NCBI RefSeq assembly: GCF_002288925.2
Contig: NW_022098024.1
Span: 1,122,063-1,186,062 of the forward strand
Origin: Delphinapterus leucas
Taxonomy: Eukaryota > Chordata > Mammalia > Artiodactyla > Monodontidae
Length of the DNA stretch: 64,000 bases
Direction of reading: 5' to 3'
Below the pieces are notes generated by a model. That model did not search any database. It was not told the origin of the DNA and worked only from the letters and a program-made list of their open reading frames with translations. The stretch's first letter is position 1. Each line of letters opens with the position of its first letter. A program made the position numbers and the translations under genes. Below are positions 47,561 to 58,600 of the stretch, piece after piece.

Positions 47561-48420
47561 TGAGTAGAATATTGGTTAAAGTGAGTTAGCTGTGATTAAC
47601 AGAAAACAGAAATTATTATATCATAATGAGATGACCAGGGGTGGAGTAGTTCTAAGTTTGGTAATTCAGTGGAGATATGGCATCATTCAAGACTCACGTC
47701 TTTCTGTCTTTTTTGCCCTGCCATTTTGAGCATTTTGACTTTGACCTAAAATGCGTACATTCACAGCTGCAGGTTGGCTGCAATGAACCCAAGCATCACC
47801 TCCCCGCATAGCTATTTACTCACGTGCACCTCTTTTGAAAAATGAGGAAACTTTTAAAAGATGTGTCCCAGGCAAATCTCTCTCCCCACAAGTCTCTTGG
47901 ATAATAACTGTGCCACAAGGCCATTCTAAAACAATCACTGGCAAGAATGATTATCACTGCTGGATTGTCATAGCTGGTTCAGGTCAATCAGGATTTGCCA
48001 TGGAGCTCTGAAGAGCCTCCTCTGGAGACAATGGCTGTCAGTTACCTGAACAAAATCAGAATCTGATTAGCGGGGAAGAAGCAGGTTAATAACAATAGGG
48101 TAGATGGCTCTACATGACCTCTTTCTTCAACGTTTTGGTTATTTCTCTAATCACTCACGTCTAGGGAAGAGAGTAATCCACCTTCTCATAAAGGCAGTTT
48201 TCTTCTTTTCACTGACTTTAATCACTGTTGACTTCATTAACTGCCCTTAAGTATCCCTGTGAAGTCATATAATTTGGAATATTTATTTCGTGAATAACAT
48301 GAAACTCAAGACACAAAGAGGAGCAAGACACAAAGAGGAACAAGAATTTCCTGCATAGTGGGCCAGTTTTCAGTCTCACTCTGCTTCTGCCTTACACCCT
48401 TGAACTCCTTCCTGCTTAAT
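47561..48420. other. Unassigned sequence with a 17-bp tandem duplication
   Basis: No gene is seen. CAAGACACAAAGAGGAG at 48307-48323 is repeated as CAAGACACAAAGAGGAA at 48324-48340. Confidence 0.5.
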
Positions 48421-48658
48421 TAAAATTGCAGGAAGGGCTTCCCTGGTGGCGCAGTGGTTAAGAGTCTGCCTGCGATGCAGGGGACGAGGGTTCGTGCCCC
48501 GGTCCGAAAAGATCCCACATGCCGCGGAGCGGCTGGGCCCGTGAGCCATGGCCACTGAGCCTGCGCGTCCGGAGCCTGTGCTCCGCAACGGGAGAGGCCA
48601 CAACAGTGAGAGTCCTGCATACCACAAAAAAAAACAAAAACAAAAAAACTGCAGGAGG
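48421..48658 (+). mobile_element. CHR-type SINE, short class, with TSD
   Basis: The body is about 48435-48645, with the tail interrupted by CAAAAACAAAA. The TSD is imperfect: AAATTGCAGGAAG on the left against AAACTGCAGGAGG on the right. One base is missing in CTGCGATGCAGGGG compared with sister copies. Frames of 61-113 codons here are SINE artefacts. Confidence 0.93.
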
Positions 48659-49325
48659 ACAGCACTGCGAGTCAGTTCAGCTTCCCGGATCGACCATGAT
48701 GCTGATTCCACATTCACAATTCAAAACATTCTCCTCAGTGTTAAGAATGGAGACTTGGCTGATTAAGGATTCTCTGTGGATTATTGCAGATGTCTGAATT
48801 GCTGAAACAATGGACAGCCATGCAGTGTCTTTTTGATCTACATAAACATGGGATGTGGAAGAAGAAAAGAAGCATTTTTCTTTCCCCTTCAGAAATCTCA
48901 CTTGACATTTTGCAAGGGACATTTATTGGAATGTCAGTTTGATAAAACTATTTGCAGGAGTCATCCAGCATTTGCTCCTGAGCTATAACAATTGTTAAGA
49001 GCCATAATTACTCTGGGCAGGTTTAAAGAAAAAAAAAATATTATCAGAAGGTTTGGACAAAATGCCTCCAAGCAAGTAGCTATATTTCTTCTGGCTTCCT
49101 ATTGAATTACAGTCTCTCTGATACACTCCTACTGAATCTGAACTCTGGGTTAGTAGCAAAATTACCAACAGTTGTCATGGCAGATGGTAACGTAGTAGTA
49201 TGCATCAGAGAGACAAATAGTATAGGCTGCAGAGGTGTCTTCAAATATAGAGGATATAAAGCCTGGGGGTGGGATTTTATATCTGGATAATATTATAGTA
49301 CGTAGTAATAATAATAATGATGGTT
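48659..49325. other. Unassigned sequence
   Basis: No gene or repeat is supported. The 81-codon minus frame 48677-48922 and 62-codon plus frame 49102-49290 have no domain. Confidence 0.45.
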
Positions 49326-49327
49326 AA

Positions 49328-49428
49328 TAATGGCAAACACTTGTATTGAACTCACTGTGAACTACATACTGTTCTAAGAGCTTTATATCTAGGAGCTCAT
49401 TAATTCCAATCTTATGGTACAGGGAATT
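49328..49428 (-). mobile_element. MIR SINE relic, left part (split)
   Basis: GGCAAACACTTGTATTGAAC, ACTGTTCTAAGAGCTTTATA and GAGCTCATTAATTCCAATCT match MIR in reverse. The copy resumes at 49769. Confidence 0.8.
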
Positions 49429-49769
49429 TTTTTTCTTTTAAAAATATTTTATTAAAGATCTTTATTTAGTTATATTTTATTTTTGGCTCCGTTGTGTCTT
49501 CGTTGCTGCACGCAGGCTTTCTCTAGTTGCGGCGAGCGGGGGCTACTCTTCTTTGTGGTGCATGGGCTTCTCGTTGCGGTAGCTTCTCTTGTTGTGGAGC
49601 ACGGGCTTTAGGCACGCGAGCTTCAGTAGTTGTGGCATGCGGGCTCAGCAGTGTGGCTCGCCCTGTCATCCTGTGTGTATCAGCTGGGGCATGGCAGGCG
49701 GCTCTGGCTTCCCACCCTTCTTCAGAGATGGGGGTAGTAGGCAGTATTTCATCTTTGGGTAACAAGGAA
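49419..49769 (-). mobile_element. Chimeric insertion: 5'-truncated CHR SINE joined to about 100 bases of other sequence
   Basis: Between the two MIR halves lies a T-rich tail (49429-49470) and a reversed CHR SINE that is readable to about 49662, where the tRNA-like head should follow but is missing. In its place are about 100 bases (49663-49760, starting GCCCTGTCATCCTGTGTGTA) that match no SINE segment. A candidate TSD, ACAGGGAAT at about 49419-49427 and ACAAGGAAT at about 49762-49770, encloses both parts, so they probably arrived together. Confidence 0.7.
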
Positions 49770-49865
49770 TGTTATTATCTCCATTTTGCTTATGAGTAAA
49801 CTGAGGCACAGAAAGGTAAAGAAACTTGCCCAAAGTCATGTTGGAATTTTAACCCTGAAATATTC
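49769..49865 (-). mobile_element. MIR SINE relic, right part
   Basis: TGTTATTATCTCCATTTTGC, GAGTAAACTGAGGCACAGAA and ACTTGCCCAAAGTCATG complete the split MIR. Confidence 0.85.
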
Positions 49866-49984
49866 CTAAACTTCACTATAGCTATTGTATGTTATTATCT
49901 CCCAATACATCCCACACATTCAAGCACTTTATAATATGACTGTGAAGATGCCTGTACTTGTTTCCTTATCTACTGAATAGTTGT

Positions 49985-50220
49985 AGCAAAAAGGCTAATG
50001 TTTACTTGGAGCTCACCCTGTGCTGGGGACTGTTAGGGGTTTGTTGATGTCTTAGTTAATCCTCATAGCGACCCTGTCAGGCAGGTATAATTATTAAGCC
50101 TTTAGAGAATCTCTTACTCTAGGAAACTAAGGAAGAAGAATGTTAAATAACTCGTAATTAACGAGGCCAAGGTTAAAAACCAAGAAACAGGAGCCTGGAT
50201 TTGAATGCCGCCTATCTCGC
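49985..50220 (-). mobile_element. MIR SINE relic
   Basis: CTAATGTTTACTTGGAGCTC, TTAGTTAATCCTCATAGCGA, AGGCAGGTATAATTATTAAG and a GAGCCTGGATTTGAATGCC head follow MIR order in reverse. Confidence 0.75.
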
Positions 50221-50332
50221 TGAATAATTATAAAATAACATCATATATAATATATAGACATTTCTGGTAAGACAAAATAATCAACTAAATTAAAAAGTGT
50301 ATACATTTTTATTTTTGGAAAGCAGATATACT

Positions 50333-50398
50333 ATTAGCAAAATGATTTGTTCTTTCCTTTGCTAATCATATTAGCAAAATGATTTGTTCTTTCCTTTG
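50333..50398. repeat. 29-bp direct duplication
   Basis: The word beginning ATTAGCAAAATGATTTGTTC occurs unchanged at 50333-50361 and 50370-50398, separated by 8 bases (CTAATCAT). Confidence 0.95.
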
Positions 50399-51075
50399 TG
50401 TGTTCCTTCATTTATTGAAAGCCATTCCTTTAAATGATTTTTCATGTGCAGCATCTTTACTGGGTACTGTTTGTGGAAAGAAAAATGATGTAGCCTTTTC
50501 TCTCTAAAAGCTTCAGAGTTGAGAGGAAAAAACAGTCATGGAATCACACAACTTACAACATAGTGGCCACTGAGAGCACCGACATCTATTATCCCCTCAG
50601 ACGTCTTTCAGGAGAACCTCTTTGCATCACTTTTCTCCTCTGTTTGTGGCATGGTGAGGTGATGGCTGCATTGCCCCTAGATCTCTTTGGGGAAATGATG
50701 TAGACATTCATAAGAGGATTCCTGTGGAGCACTTGGAAGCTTTTAAGAAAAGTTGCTTCATTACTATTTCAAGGTTCTATTATCCCAAAATGCCACCTCA
50801 AAAACTATCAAAGGCTGATCTTCAGAAATTCAGTCCTGCTCTGTACACAAAGCAGGATGCTCCCTGAGAGGAAAAAACTGTTCTTCTGCAGCATCAAAGG
50901 GTTCCAGTATTGCAGACCTCCCACATCTTTTGTTTGAAGTTGAATCCCTGTCAGGTTCAAAGGTGCTGTGTTAGTTTATTTTCTTTCTTGGTGAGTGAAG
51001 GAAAGACTCATTTAGACCACTTTAAGATAGAGGGGGTTTTACAAGGGTACAAAAGGACAGGAGCAGCGGTAGAGT
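50399..51075. other. Unassigned sequence
   Basis: No gene, RNA or repeat is supported. Confidence 0.5.
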
Positions 51076-51079
51076 ATGA

Positions 51080-51325
51080 CAGCTGGGAATGTAGCATCTG
51101 AAGCCCTAAGACTTGGGTTTGAATCCTGACTGTAATAAACAGTAGCCTTGAAATTTTCACAAGTTACTTTACCTCTTTGTGTCTCAATTTTCACATGTGT
51201 TAAATGGGAAAAATAGCAGTAATGAGCTCATGGAGAGTTTGTAATGGATACGTGAGGTAGTGTATATAAAGTGCTAGATGGGATCCTAGCACAAAGTGCT
51301 CAAGAAGAGGTAGCTTTTATTATGT
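51080..51325 (+). mobile_element. MIR SINE relic
   Basis: GACTTGGGTTTGAATCCTGA, CACAAGTTACTTTACCTCTT, TCTCAATTTTCACATGTGTT and AGTGCTAGATGGGATCCTAG follow MIR order forward over almost its full length. Confidence 0.82.
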
Positions 51326-51655
51326 CGTCAGGAACTGAAGCCCTTGGCATTAGTTAATCTCTGGCTCTCTCTCACCCTCATGACATTTCTGATTTTCCCT
51401 GTGTATTTCTGCTTAGTCATATGTCTAGTGTCTCATCATTGTCATATAGATGTGGCCCCTCCCAATCTCAACCCTGTCTCCTGCATCCTTCCATTGCCAG
51501 CTTCCATGGCCAGTTGCACCAATTTCTCCTTGTTCCTTCATCCGAATTTCTGAGAGAGAGAATCTCCTGGCTTAAGGAAGGGCATTTAGCTTTGGGCATA
51601 GCAAGTATTGTGGATCTGGTACCTATGCTTGGTCCACTTGGCTGTGTCATGGGTT
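51326..51655. other. Unassigned sequence
   Basis: Overlapping frames 51344-51553 and 51421-51684 (plus) and 51468-51695 (minus) have no domain. Confidence 0.45.
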
Positions 51656-51657
51656 GG

Positions 51658-52025
51658 TGTCTTAGTCCATTTGGGCTGCTCTGATAAAATATCACAGACT
51701 GTGAGCCTTGTTATATAAGACACATTTATTTCTCACTGTTCTGGAGGCTGGAAGTCTAAGATCAGGGTGTCAGCGTGGTTGGGCTCTGGTGAAGGCCCTC
51801 TTCTAGGTTGCAGACTGCTAACTTCTTCCTGTGTCTCCACATGGTGGAAGAGTGTAGGGAGTTCTATGGGGCGGCTTTTATAAAAACACTAATCCCATTC
51901 ATGAGGGCTCCATCCTCGGGACTTAAGCATCTCCCGAAGGCGCTACCTTCTAATACTGTCATATTGGGAGTTAGGATTTTAACATATGAATTTGGGTTGG
52001 GGAATAAATATTTAGACCATAGTAG
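51658..52025. mobile_element. Old high-copy interspersed repeat, family not assigned
   Basis: The text GTCTTAGTCCATTTGGGCTG, TTCTCACTGTTCTGGAGGCT, GTGTCTCCACATGGTGGAAG, CACTAATCCCATTCATGAGG and AACATATGAATTTGGGTTGG is familiar from a common ancient mammalian repeat, but I cannot name it with certainty. No coding capacity. Confidence 0.65.
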
Positions 52026-52194
52026 TTGGAGTTATTGAGCCCTGCTTGTTCATCAGGGGTTCTGTGGGTCAGTGTGCCTCAGAAGGGGACATTCTGAGGC
52101 ATGACCTGCCTAACGCAAGTAGAATCAAGTGGAAGAGTGGATTATAGGGCCAGGAAGTATGTGCCTATTGATATTGTACAGTTAACTGTTGTCC

Positions 52195-52365
52195 CACCTG
52201 TACATTCCTTATTTCTTCATTACAATTCCTCAACTCTGCCTTTAGGCCAGGACTGGTTCATCTTTGTACCTCCTAAACCAGGCATAACACTGGATATATT
52301 GAGTGTTTAAACACTTATTATATGTTTACTAAATATTTGATAAGTGAGTTAATGAATAATTATCA
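52195..52365 (+). mobile_element. LINE-2 tail fragment
   Basis: ATCTTTGTACCTCCTAAACC, GGCATAACACTGGATATATT and a terminal ACTAAATATTTGATAAGTGA fit the L2 end. Confidence 0.55.
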
Positions 52366-52464
52366 GGTATTTTCTCTATTTTCATCTGTGAAGATAATGT
52401 TTAAAATTAACGTACTACCTATAACTAAATTTTTCCAGCAATTTAATTCTAGATTCTATATTAT

Positions 52465-52625
52465 GACCTTAATGTATGCTATACAGTTAAACTTTCTCAG
52501 TGACCCCATAAGGTAAAATTTACTGTTTCCGTTTAACATATGAGAAAACTGAGCCCTAGAAAGTAATCTAGCTGGACCCATATAGGAATTAAGCAGTAAA
52601 GTGGGCCTTTAAATCCATGTTTGTT
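52465..52625 (-). mobile_element. MIR SINE relic
   Basis: CTCAGTGACCCCATAAGGTA, TTAACATATGAGAAAACTGA and CTAGCTGGACCCATATAGGA match MIR in reverse. Confidence 0.65.
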
Positions 52626-52714
52626 GTATTTTAGAGCTTCTTTTTCACCGTATATTATCATATGATTGTGGTAGTTCATATTGTTGATCTTTGGCCTACT
52701 CCTCTAGCCATCAA

Positions 52715-52966
52715 GATCTCTGAGTATTTATTTTAACATTCCCTTTGTTATCTACTTCCCCATCTTTTGTCATGGACGAATTTACAAGGTACACATTCTG
52801 TTTAATATCACAGGGCCAAGTATAGAACCCAACGACTCAAGCATGGAGCCCTTCCTAAAGATTAATGCCAAAATAATTAATCAGTCTTCTCTGGGTGCAG
52901 CGTTCAGATAGTTACCAATCCACTTAATGGTACTGTCAGTCAGCTCACAGATCTTCACCCGGACCT
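52715..52966 (-). other. Possible small terminal exon or chance ORF
   Basis: On the minus strand a splice-acceptor-like CTTTCATGACCTTCTTCAG ends at 52965. It is followed by 27 in-frame codons and a stop at 52881, with peptide VRVKICELTDSTIKWIGNYL and then NAAPRED. An AATAAA follows at about 52725-52730. A C, KW(I/V) and YL spacing loosely recalls the C-terminal helix of a chemokine, but the stretch is very short. I rate coding unlikely. A minus-strand frame at 53228-53527 (99 codons) lies upstream without a recognisable domain. Confidence 0.15.
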
Positions 52967-54176
52967 GAAGAAGGTCATGAAAGATTTTGTAATGAATTCA
53001 CACTTATACACAAATCCCATTTCCCTACAGCCATCTTCCAGGCAGTACTTGTCTCTACGGAGCATGTGTTCCTCATCACCCTGGTTTAAGTGAAGGCTCG
53101 ATTGGTATTTCCTACCAATGTCTGATTTCACAAGGAGAGCAATAATAGGAAAGCTTCTTTTCTTAATAAAGAAAGTTCTCATCTTGGACATTTGCATTCT
53201 CTCACTGCCTCTGAGCACAGCATTTATTCATTGACAGTGCCAGCTCTGTTGGAGAAAGAGCAGAAGCAAGGGCCTAACTGGAAATTCATGCCCCATCTTT
53301 GAAGGCATACACATCTGGTTGTTCTGTTTCACTGTTTGAAAAGTGCCAGACTCATTGGACCCAGATGCTAATGCCACACAGTAGCAAGTCAAGACTAAGG
53401 GGACAGTGTTCTGACTTTGATTTCTGAGATCTTTCTGATTTACTACAGTGGTGGAGAACATGAATGCCAGGGTTCTAAAACAATATGATTGGTCAGGTGG
53501 TATTTGGAGGAGGGCATTTTCTTCCATTTAAGTATTTCTTACCTTTAGAAAGGTTATGAATTGGGTTAATATGTGGAGACAGAATAATGACAAATTTTAG
53601 AGACTATAAAGATTGAATGATCATAAGTTAAATCATAGATGGTTTATCAGTAGGTCGTAACATTTTTAAAGTCATGATAATATCACAGAAATCTTGAGAA
53701 CTTAATACAGGCAATAACTCTCTCCCCAGAAATTTCCCATTAATAAACACCCCCCCCGAACACACACACAGTAATATATCTCATATCAAAGTGTTCAAGA
53801 GCCAGTGGTGCTACTCTTGGAGACCAGGTCAAGGGCCCTTAGGTCAAATACTATTTAAGAAAAGATGTAAAGCTGAATTCCTCCTGAAGTTAGGGGGATT
53901 AAATAAATTATAGAACTGCGTAATAAAAAATAGATATCATAGAACTCTTAGTTGATTTGATTTGAGTCTCTGAAAATCACTGTTCATGTTCAAAACAGCT
54001 ACAAAATGTGTGTGTATGTTTTCAGATTTTGTTGCTCAACAATAGGTCTGAAAGCTTAGCATGTTTCCCCACATTTTTGAAGAAGTTAATACATGTGTCT
54101 CAGAGGAGCACAGATCAGATTCCAGATATGCCTGTGTAAATCTGGTAATTCTATGGATAGGTGCATTCTTTAACTT
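52967..54176. other. Unassigned sequence
   Basis: No gene or repeat is assigned. The minus frames 52955-53218 and 53228-53527 show no motif. A short C run and CA repeat lie at about 53750-53770. Confidence 0.45.
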
Positions 54177-54560
54177 GGCAGCATTAGATTTTTTTAACAT
54201 CTTTACTGGGGGATAATTCTTTACAATGGTGTGTTAGTTTCTGCTTTATAACAAAGTGAATCAGTTATACATATACATATGTTCCCATATCTCTTCCCTC
54301 TTGCATCTTCCTCCCTCCCTCCCTCCCTATCCCACCCCTCCAGGCGGTCACAAAGCATCCAGCTGATCTCCCTGTGCTATGCGGCTGCTTCCCACTAGCT
54401 ATCTGCCTTACGTTTTGTAGTGTATATATGTCCATGTCTCTCTCTCGCTTTGTCACAACTCACCCTTCCCCCTCCCCATATCCTCAAGTCCGTTCTCCAG
54501 TAGGTCTGTGTCTTTATTCCTGTCTTAAGAAAAAAAAAAAAAAAGGCAGGATTAGATTTT
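54177..54560 (-). mobile_element. 5'-truncated LINE-1 (3' UTR only) with TSD
   Basis: A reversed L1 3' end (54193-54527) aligns by eye with 35352-35672 of the full-length copy, for example TTACAATGGTGTGTTAGTTT and CTATCTGCCTTACGTTTTGT. The TSD is GGCAGCATTAGATTTT at 54177-54192 and GGCAGGATTAGATTTT at 54545-54560. A 16-base A run (54529-54544) sits at the truncated 5' junction, where none is expected. Confidence 0.92.
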
Positions 54561-54799
54561 CAACGTAGGTTAAAACAGGGATGAAGCTGAGATTAAGTAG
54601 AGAGGAGCATTTAAACTAGCCAGGTAATTTTCTAGTAGAGTATAAGTAAGAGCTGTGATCTAGCAAATACATATGGTTCTTCTTGAGAAAATAAACAGTA
54701 GATAGAGGTGCCATAGCAATGGAAAGGGAATGGCGTGGATTAAGCTATATTAATGTATGCAATGTATATAAAATGGGCATTTGGGCACTGTCTTCTGGG

Positions 54800-55145
54800 C
54801 AAATAAAAAATTATTTTGTTGGGGTGGGGAAAATGGGTGAAGGTAGTCAAAAGGTAAAAACGTCCAGTTATAAATAGGTAAGTTCTGGGGATGTAATATA
54901 CAGCAAGATGACTATAGTTAAAATATTGTATATTTTAAGTTGCTAAGAGAATATAAATAAATCTTACATGTTCTCATTATAAGAAAGAAGATGTGCAACT
55001 ATGTGAGGTGATTGTTAGCTAAACTTATTGTGGCAAATAATTTCATAATACTTATACATATCAAATCATGCTGTACATCTTGGACTAATACAGTGTTATA
55101 TGGCAATTATATCTCAATAAAACTGCAAACAAAAAAGGAAAAAAA
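54800..55145 (+). mobile_element. L1MB-like 3' tail
   Basis: The terminal words GGGATGTAATATACAGCAAG, AGTTAAAATATTGTATATTT, CAGTGTTATATGGCAATTAT and CTCAATAAAACTG then an A-rich tail are the 3' end of an old LINE-1. Confidence 0.75.
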
Positions 55146-56079
55146 TCTAGTACTGACTTGTGTAAGTATATTTGGTTTTTGATAATAAAGCTAGATGATT
55201 GGAGAATGAGGAAGCTGGATGTTGGCAAAACTTAAACAGTGGATTCCATTTGGATAAAGCTGGAAGCCTCTTAGGGCTGAGTTTATTAATTTCAAATCCT
55301 AGTCCGGAAGACCTGTGCTAATCTGCTGACTTGCAGACCTGCATCATTGCCAGTGACAACCAAGGAAGTAAGCTTAGACGTAGGCCCAAATCTTGTGTAG
55401 CATGTTTTAGTAAGAAACGTGCTGTTTCAAGAATCACTGGATCTAATCAGAGGCAGAAGATACATTATCATACCCCACATTCAGGCACCTCTCTGCTTCT
55501 GAGTCTAGGCTTATAAAGCAAAGGAGCTGTTGTTTACAATCAGCAGTTGACTTTTGCTTAGGTCAGCTAGTTTAAACTCATGCTGTTGGTTGACTCTGAT
55601 TATTAGACCATTTTTCTTAGTCACTACTGGAATCGTTCCTAATATCCTACAGCCATAACGTACTGTTTTCCTTTTATATCCTGGCTATGGGAATTCAGGT
55701 TGTCACTGAGTATTCCCCGTGATTGTTGACATCGCAAAAGTAGTCAATAGTATCGGCGGCTTTTCCTCACAACTTCCCAGATAATTGTGCTATTTTAATT
55801 AGAGTGTGGATAGGCCTGTGAATGAGCTGCTAGACTTTTACTCAGTAAGGAGCATCTATTTCTATTTTAATCCACTACTGGTATTCTCTGAGGAAATGCC
55901 AAAATGCTTTCCATCTGGAATTAGGACTCCTTTAGTTTCACTGGGGAAACCTGTGCTCCTGGAAAACTCTTTAGTTCTGCTCTTTACTCAGTTGCCATGC
56001 TGCAAGAGATGGAAAACATCAAAAACTAAAACATCTCAAATGACACCAGGGGTAGGTAGAGCACTTTAATTAATTTTGA
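55146..56079. other. Unassigned sequence
   Basis: No gene or repeat is supported. Frames 55331-55516 and 55806-56069 (87 codons) have no domain. Confidence 0.45.
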
Positions 56080-56290
56080 TACGTTCCCACAAATAGTATG
56101 TTAAAATCTTATAAGAGCACTATGAAGTAGTGGGGTAGGTATTATTCTCACTCTTCAAAATAAGAAAGCCATTTAGACACATCATGGTTATGACTGTGAC
56201 GTTAGTGAAGTCACTTGACATGTTAATGTCAAAGCCAGATGTGCTGACTTCCAACCCATACCCTGTCCATCAGACACGCTGTCCTCTAAC
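56080..56290 (-). mobile_element. MIR SINE relic
   Basis: AGAGCACTATGAAGTAGTGG, GTAGGTATTATTCTCACTCT, a GTCACTTGACATGTTAATGTC piece and CACGCTGTCCTCTAACC match MIR in reverse. Confidence 0.6.
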
Positions 56291-56424
56291 CCTGAGAATC
56301 TAAAGAGAAAGTACAAGAAACATTAGGTGACAGCAAGTACACGAAGCAACACTTACCTTGCCTTGTTTGGACTTGGAGCTGTTGGTCTATGTTACATAAA
56401 TAGGAAAGCAGTTTAGTGATGGGA

Positions 56425-56590
56425 GAAAGTTGGGGAGTTGAAGTCAGAAAGTTTGAAAGTTCCATTTTTGGCTCTGCCACCCAAACTTTGGGATTTTGTC
56501 CACTTACCCTTTCAGTATCAGTTTCTTCACTGTACAGTTAAGATTAATAATAGCGTTTCGGGGATAATTCAATGTTCTGCTAACAGACCA
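56425..56590 (+). mobile_element. MIR SINE relic
   Basis: CCATTTTTGGCTCTGCCACC, GGATTTTGTCCACTTACCCT and CAGTTTCTTCACTGTACAGT follow MIR forward. Confidence 0.6.
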
Positions 56591-57129
56591 GTTTATTGGA
56601 ATTCACTGTCAAGGAAGGTTCCTAAAAGCAGCTTAGATTCCAGACAAAAAGGGAGCAGATTAGCAAAGGGAAAATTATTTGCCCAAATCATTCCATTTCT
56701 TCTTCTCCTCCTCCAGGGCTCTGGATCACAGAGTAGACATACTCGTAAATCAGATAAATGAGAATAGCAGCTTTATATAAAATTTTCAGAAGATGTCAGG
56801 ACTGGGGAATAAAATGGAGCCCGCTGTCCCTCCCCAAACCTAACGTTTGCGGCCCAGGTGATCAAAATCAGCCACACACGGGCATGCAGAGAAGCTGGAA
56901 GAGAGAGAGCAGAGACCTGGTGGGGTTGCTGGTAACACCTGCTGAACCGAGGCTCAGACAAATCGAAGAAAAATAACCCTCCTTGCCCCTGATTTACAGA
57001 GCACAAGAGAGAGCTCAGGAACACTGTCTTTGTCTTTCACTCCTCCTCTGATCCTAGTAGGTTAAGCTAATGTAATGAAAGTTCTTGTTGAAACATATCC
57101 TATATGTTGATGCGGTTTAAAAACCTTCA
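56591..57129. other. Unassigned sequence
   Basis: Frames at 56758-56976 (plus) and 56773-57024 (minus) lie opposite each other and show no domain. No repeat is identified. Confidence 0.45.
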
Positions 57130-57515
57130 TAAAATCACAGAATATCAGAGTTGCAAGAGAATTTAGATATCATCCAATCCAGTGCTTTTCTTGCTCAATT
57201 AGATGTGGAACTATTCACATCTCATAAAAATCTAATGTCTAAAATGAGTTAAAATGCTGCTACTCTTCCTCAACCAGAGGAGAAACTCAGAGCTTTTACC
57301 TATCTCCACTGGGGACCTACGGTACCTTCAGAACATGCTTTGAAAACCATAGATCTAATCAAACAGCTCATTTCACATTTAGAGACCAAAACCGTAAACC
57401 ATAAAATGATTTTTCCCAAGTCGCATAGTGAGTTAGCGGTTAAACTTGAACAGGGACTTAAATCTCCTTACTCCCAATTCCAAACCCTTTCTAACTTAAA
57501 ACACAATGCCCATTT
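57130..57515 (-). mobile_element. MIR/CORE-SINE-like relic
   Basis: ATCACAGAATATCAGAGTTG, then CATCCAATCCAGTGCTTTTC, and later CCCAAGTCGCATAGTGAGTT with AACAGGGACTTAAATCTCCT follow the order of an old tRNA-derived SINE. The family (MIR, MIR3 or another) is not fixed. Confidence 0.5.
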
Positions 57516-58600
57516 GCTCAGTTATTCTGGAATTCCTCTTAACTCATTATGAAGAGGCAAACCTAAGATCTTCTGCCCATTCATTCCCTGGACTACCCAT
57601 CTTTGTTATCTGCTGATAGCATCCATCCATAACTACCTGCTACTCAGGAAGTGTCTACCCACACAGGGTTTATGGTAGGGAATCTAAGGGAAGAATCAGA
57701 GCGTGGGAAATAAACTTCCGATTTAAACGCCTTAAATGCTTCTAGACCCCGATCCTTCTGAAATTAAGTCCCACTATTTATTTATGGGTATCTTGTTTTC
57801 CTGTGAGCATCTTTTGCCTTGAAAACAAGACAGAAGGGTCATTTCCAGCAGATGCACTGTATGTGAAAAGAAGATTGTGTCTAAATAGGCTACTTTTTCA
57901 AGTTTTAATTGGCCTAATTACTTCGTGTTTGTAAAGTGCTTTGAAGAGGAAAGGTGTTATATTAGTGTTGCTTGTTATTATTTTAGTTCTGTCAGCAGCA
58001 TTTGCTGGTTTCTTAAATTGCCTCTCTTGAAGTGACCTAATAAATTGCCAGAGAAGATTTCTTCTTTTTAATTTTTTCTTCATCTTTTCCCTTTTTTTTA
58101 GAGTACCATTATCCAAACGTAAGGAAAGTTGGGAGACTAATGATGTGTAGTGCAATCTTCTCTTTTGTCTAAACCAACTTCCCTAGTATTTTTCTAGAGC
58201 TGATGATGAGTTGGACCTTTACCCTCTGCCTCTCTCCCAGAGTCTATGTTCGTAAGTGTTAAAGCTAGCTTTTCTAGAGGCCATATCTGACAGTAAAATG
58301 TTCTACTGTGAGCCTCTCTCTCTAAAGACCAGGACTCCTGGGAGACTTGAAGAAAGAACTCAGGCCCTTGGTCTCAGGGATGAGAAGGAAAATGAGCCAC
58401 TCTTACCTTTCCATCCCTTCCCACACACCTTCCCTGAGCAACAGATGTAGGGAAGGAGGAAAAAGCTGCAAGAGGGTATCAGAACTTATTGACACTGTTT
58501 GTGAAGACACATGCTGAAGGGGTATTTCCTCTCTTGTGACATCAAACTTTACTTTTTTTCCACCTATAAAACAGAGTTGTTTTTCCTCACCTATGATACA
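57516..58600. other. Unassigned sequence
   Basis: No gene or repeat is supported. The minus frame 57898-58155 is lysine-rich through an A/T-rich tract and is not credible. Confidence 0.45.

Noticed and set aside
53228..53527. 99-codon minus-strand frame upstream of the possible small exon
   Set aside because: No domain, no link in phase to the 27-codon stretch, and no start or splice evidence.
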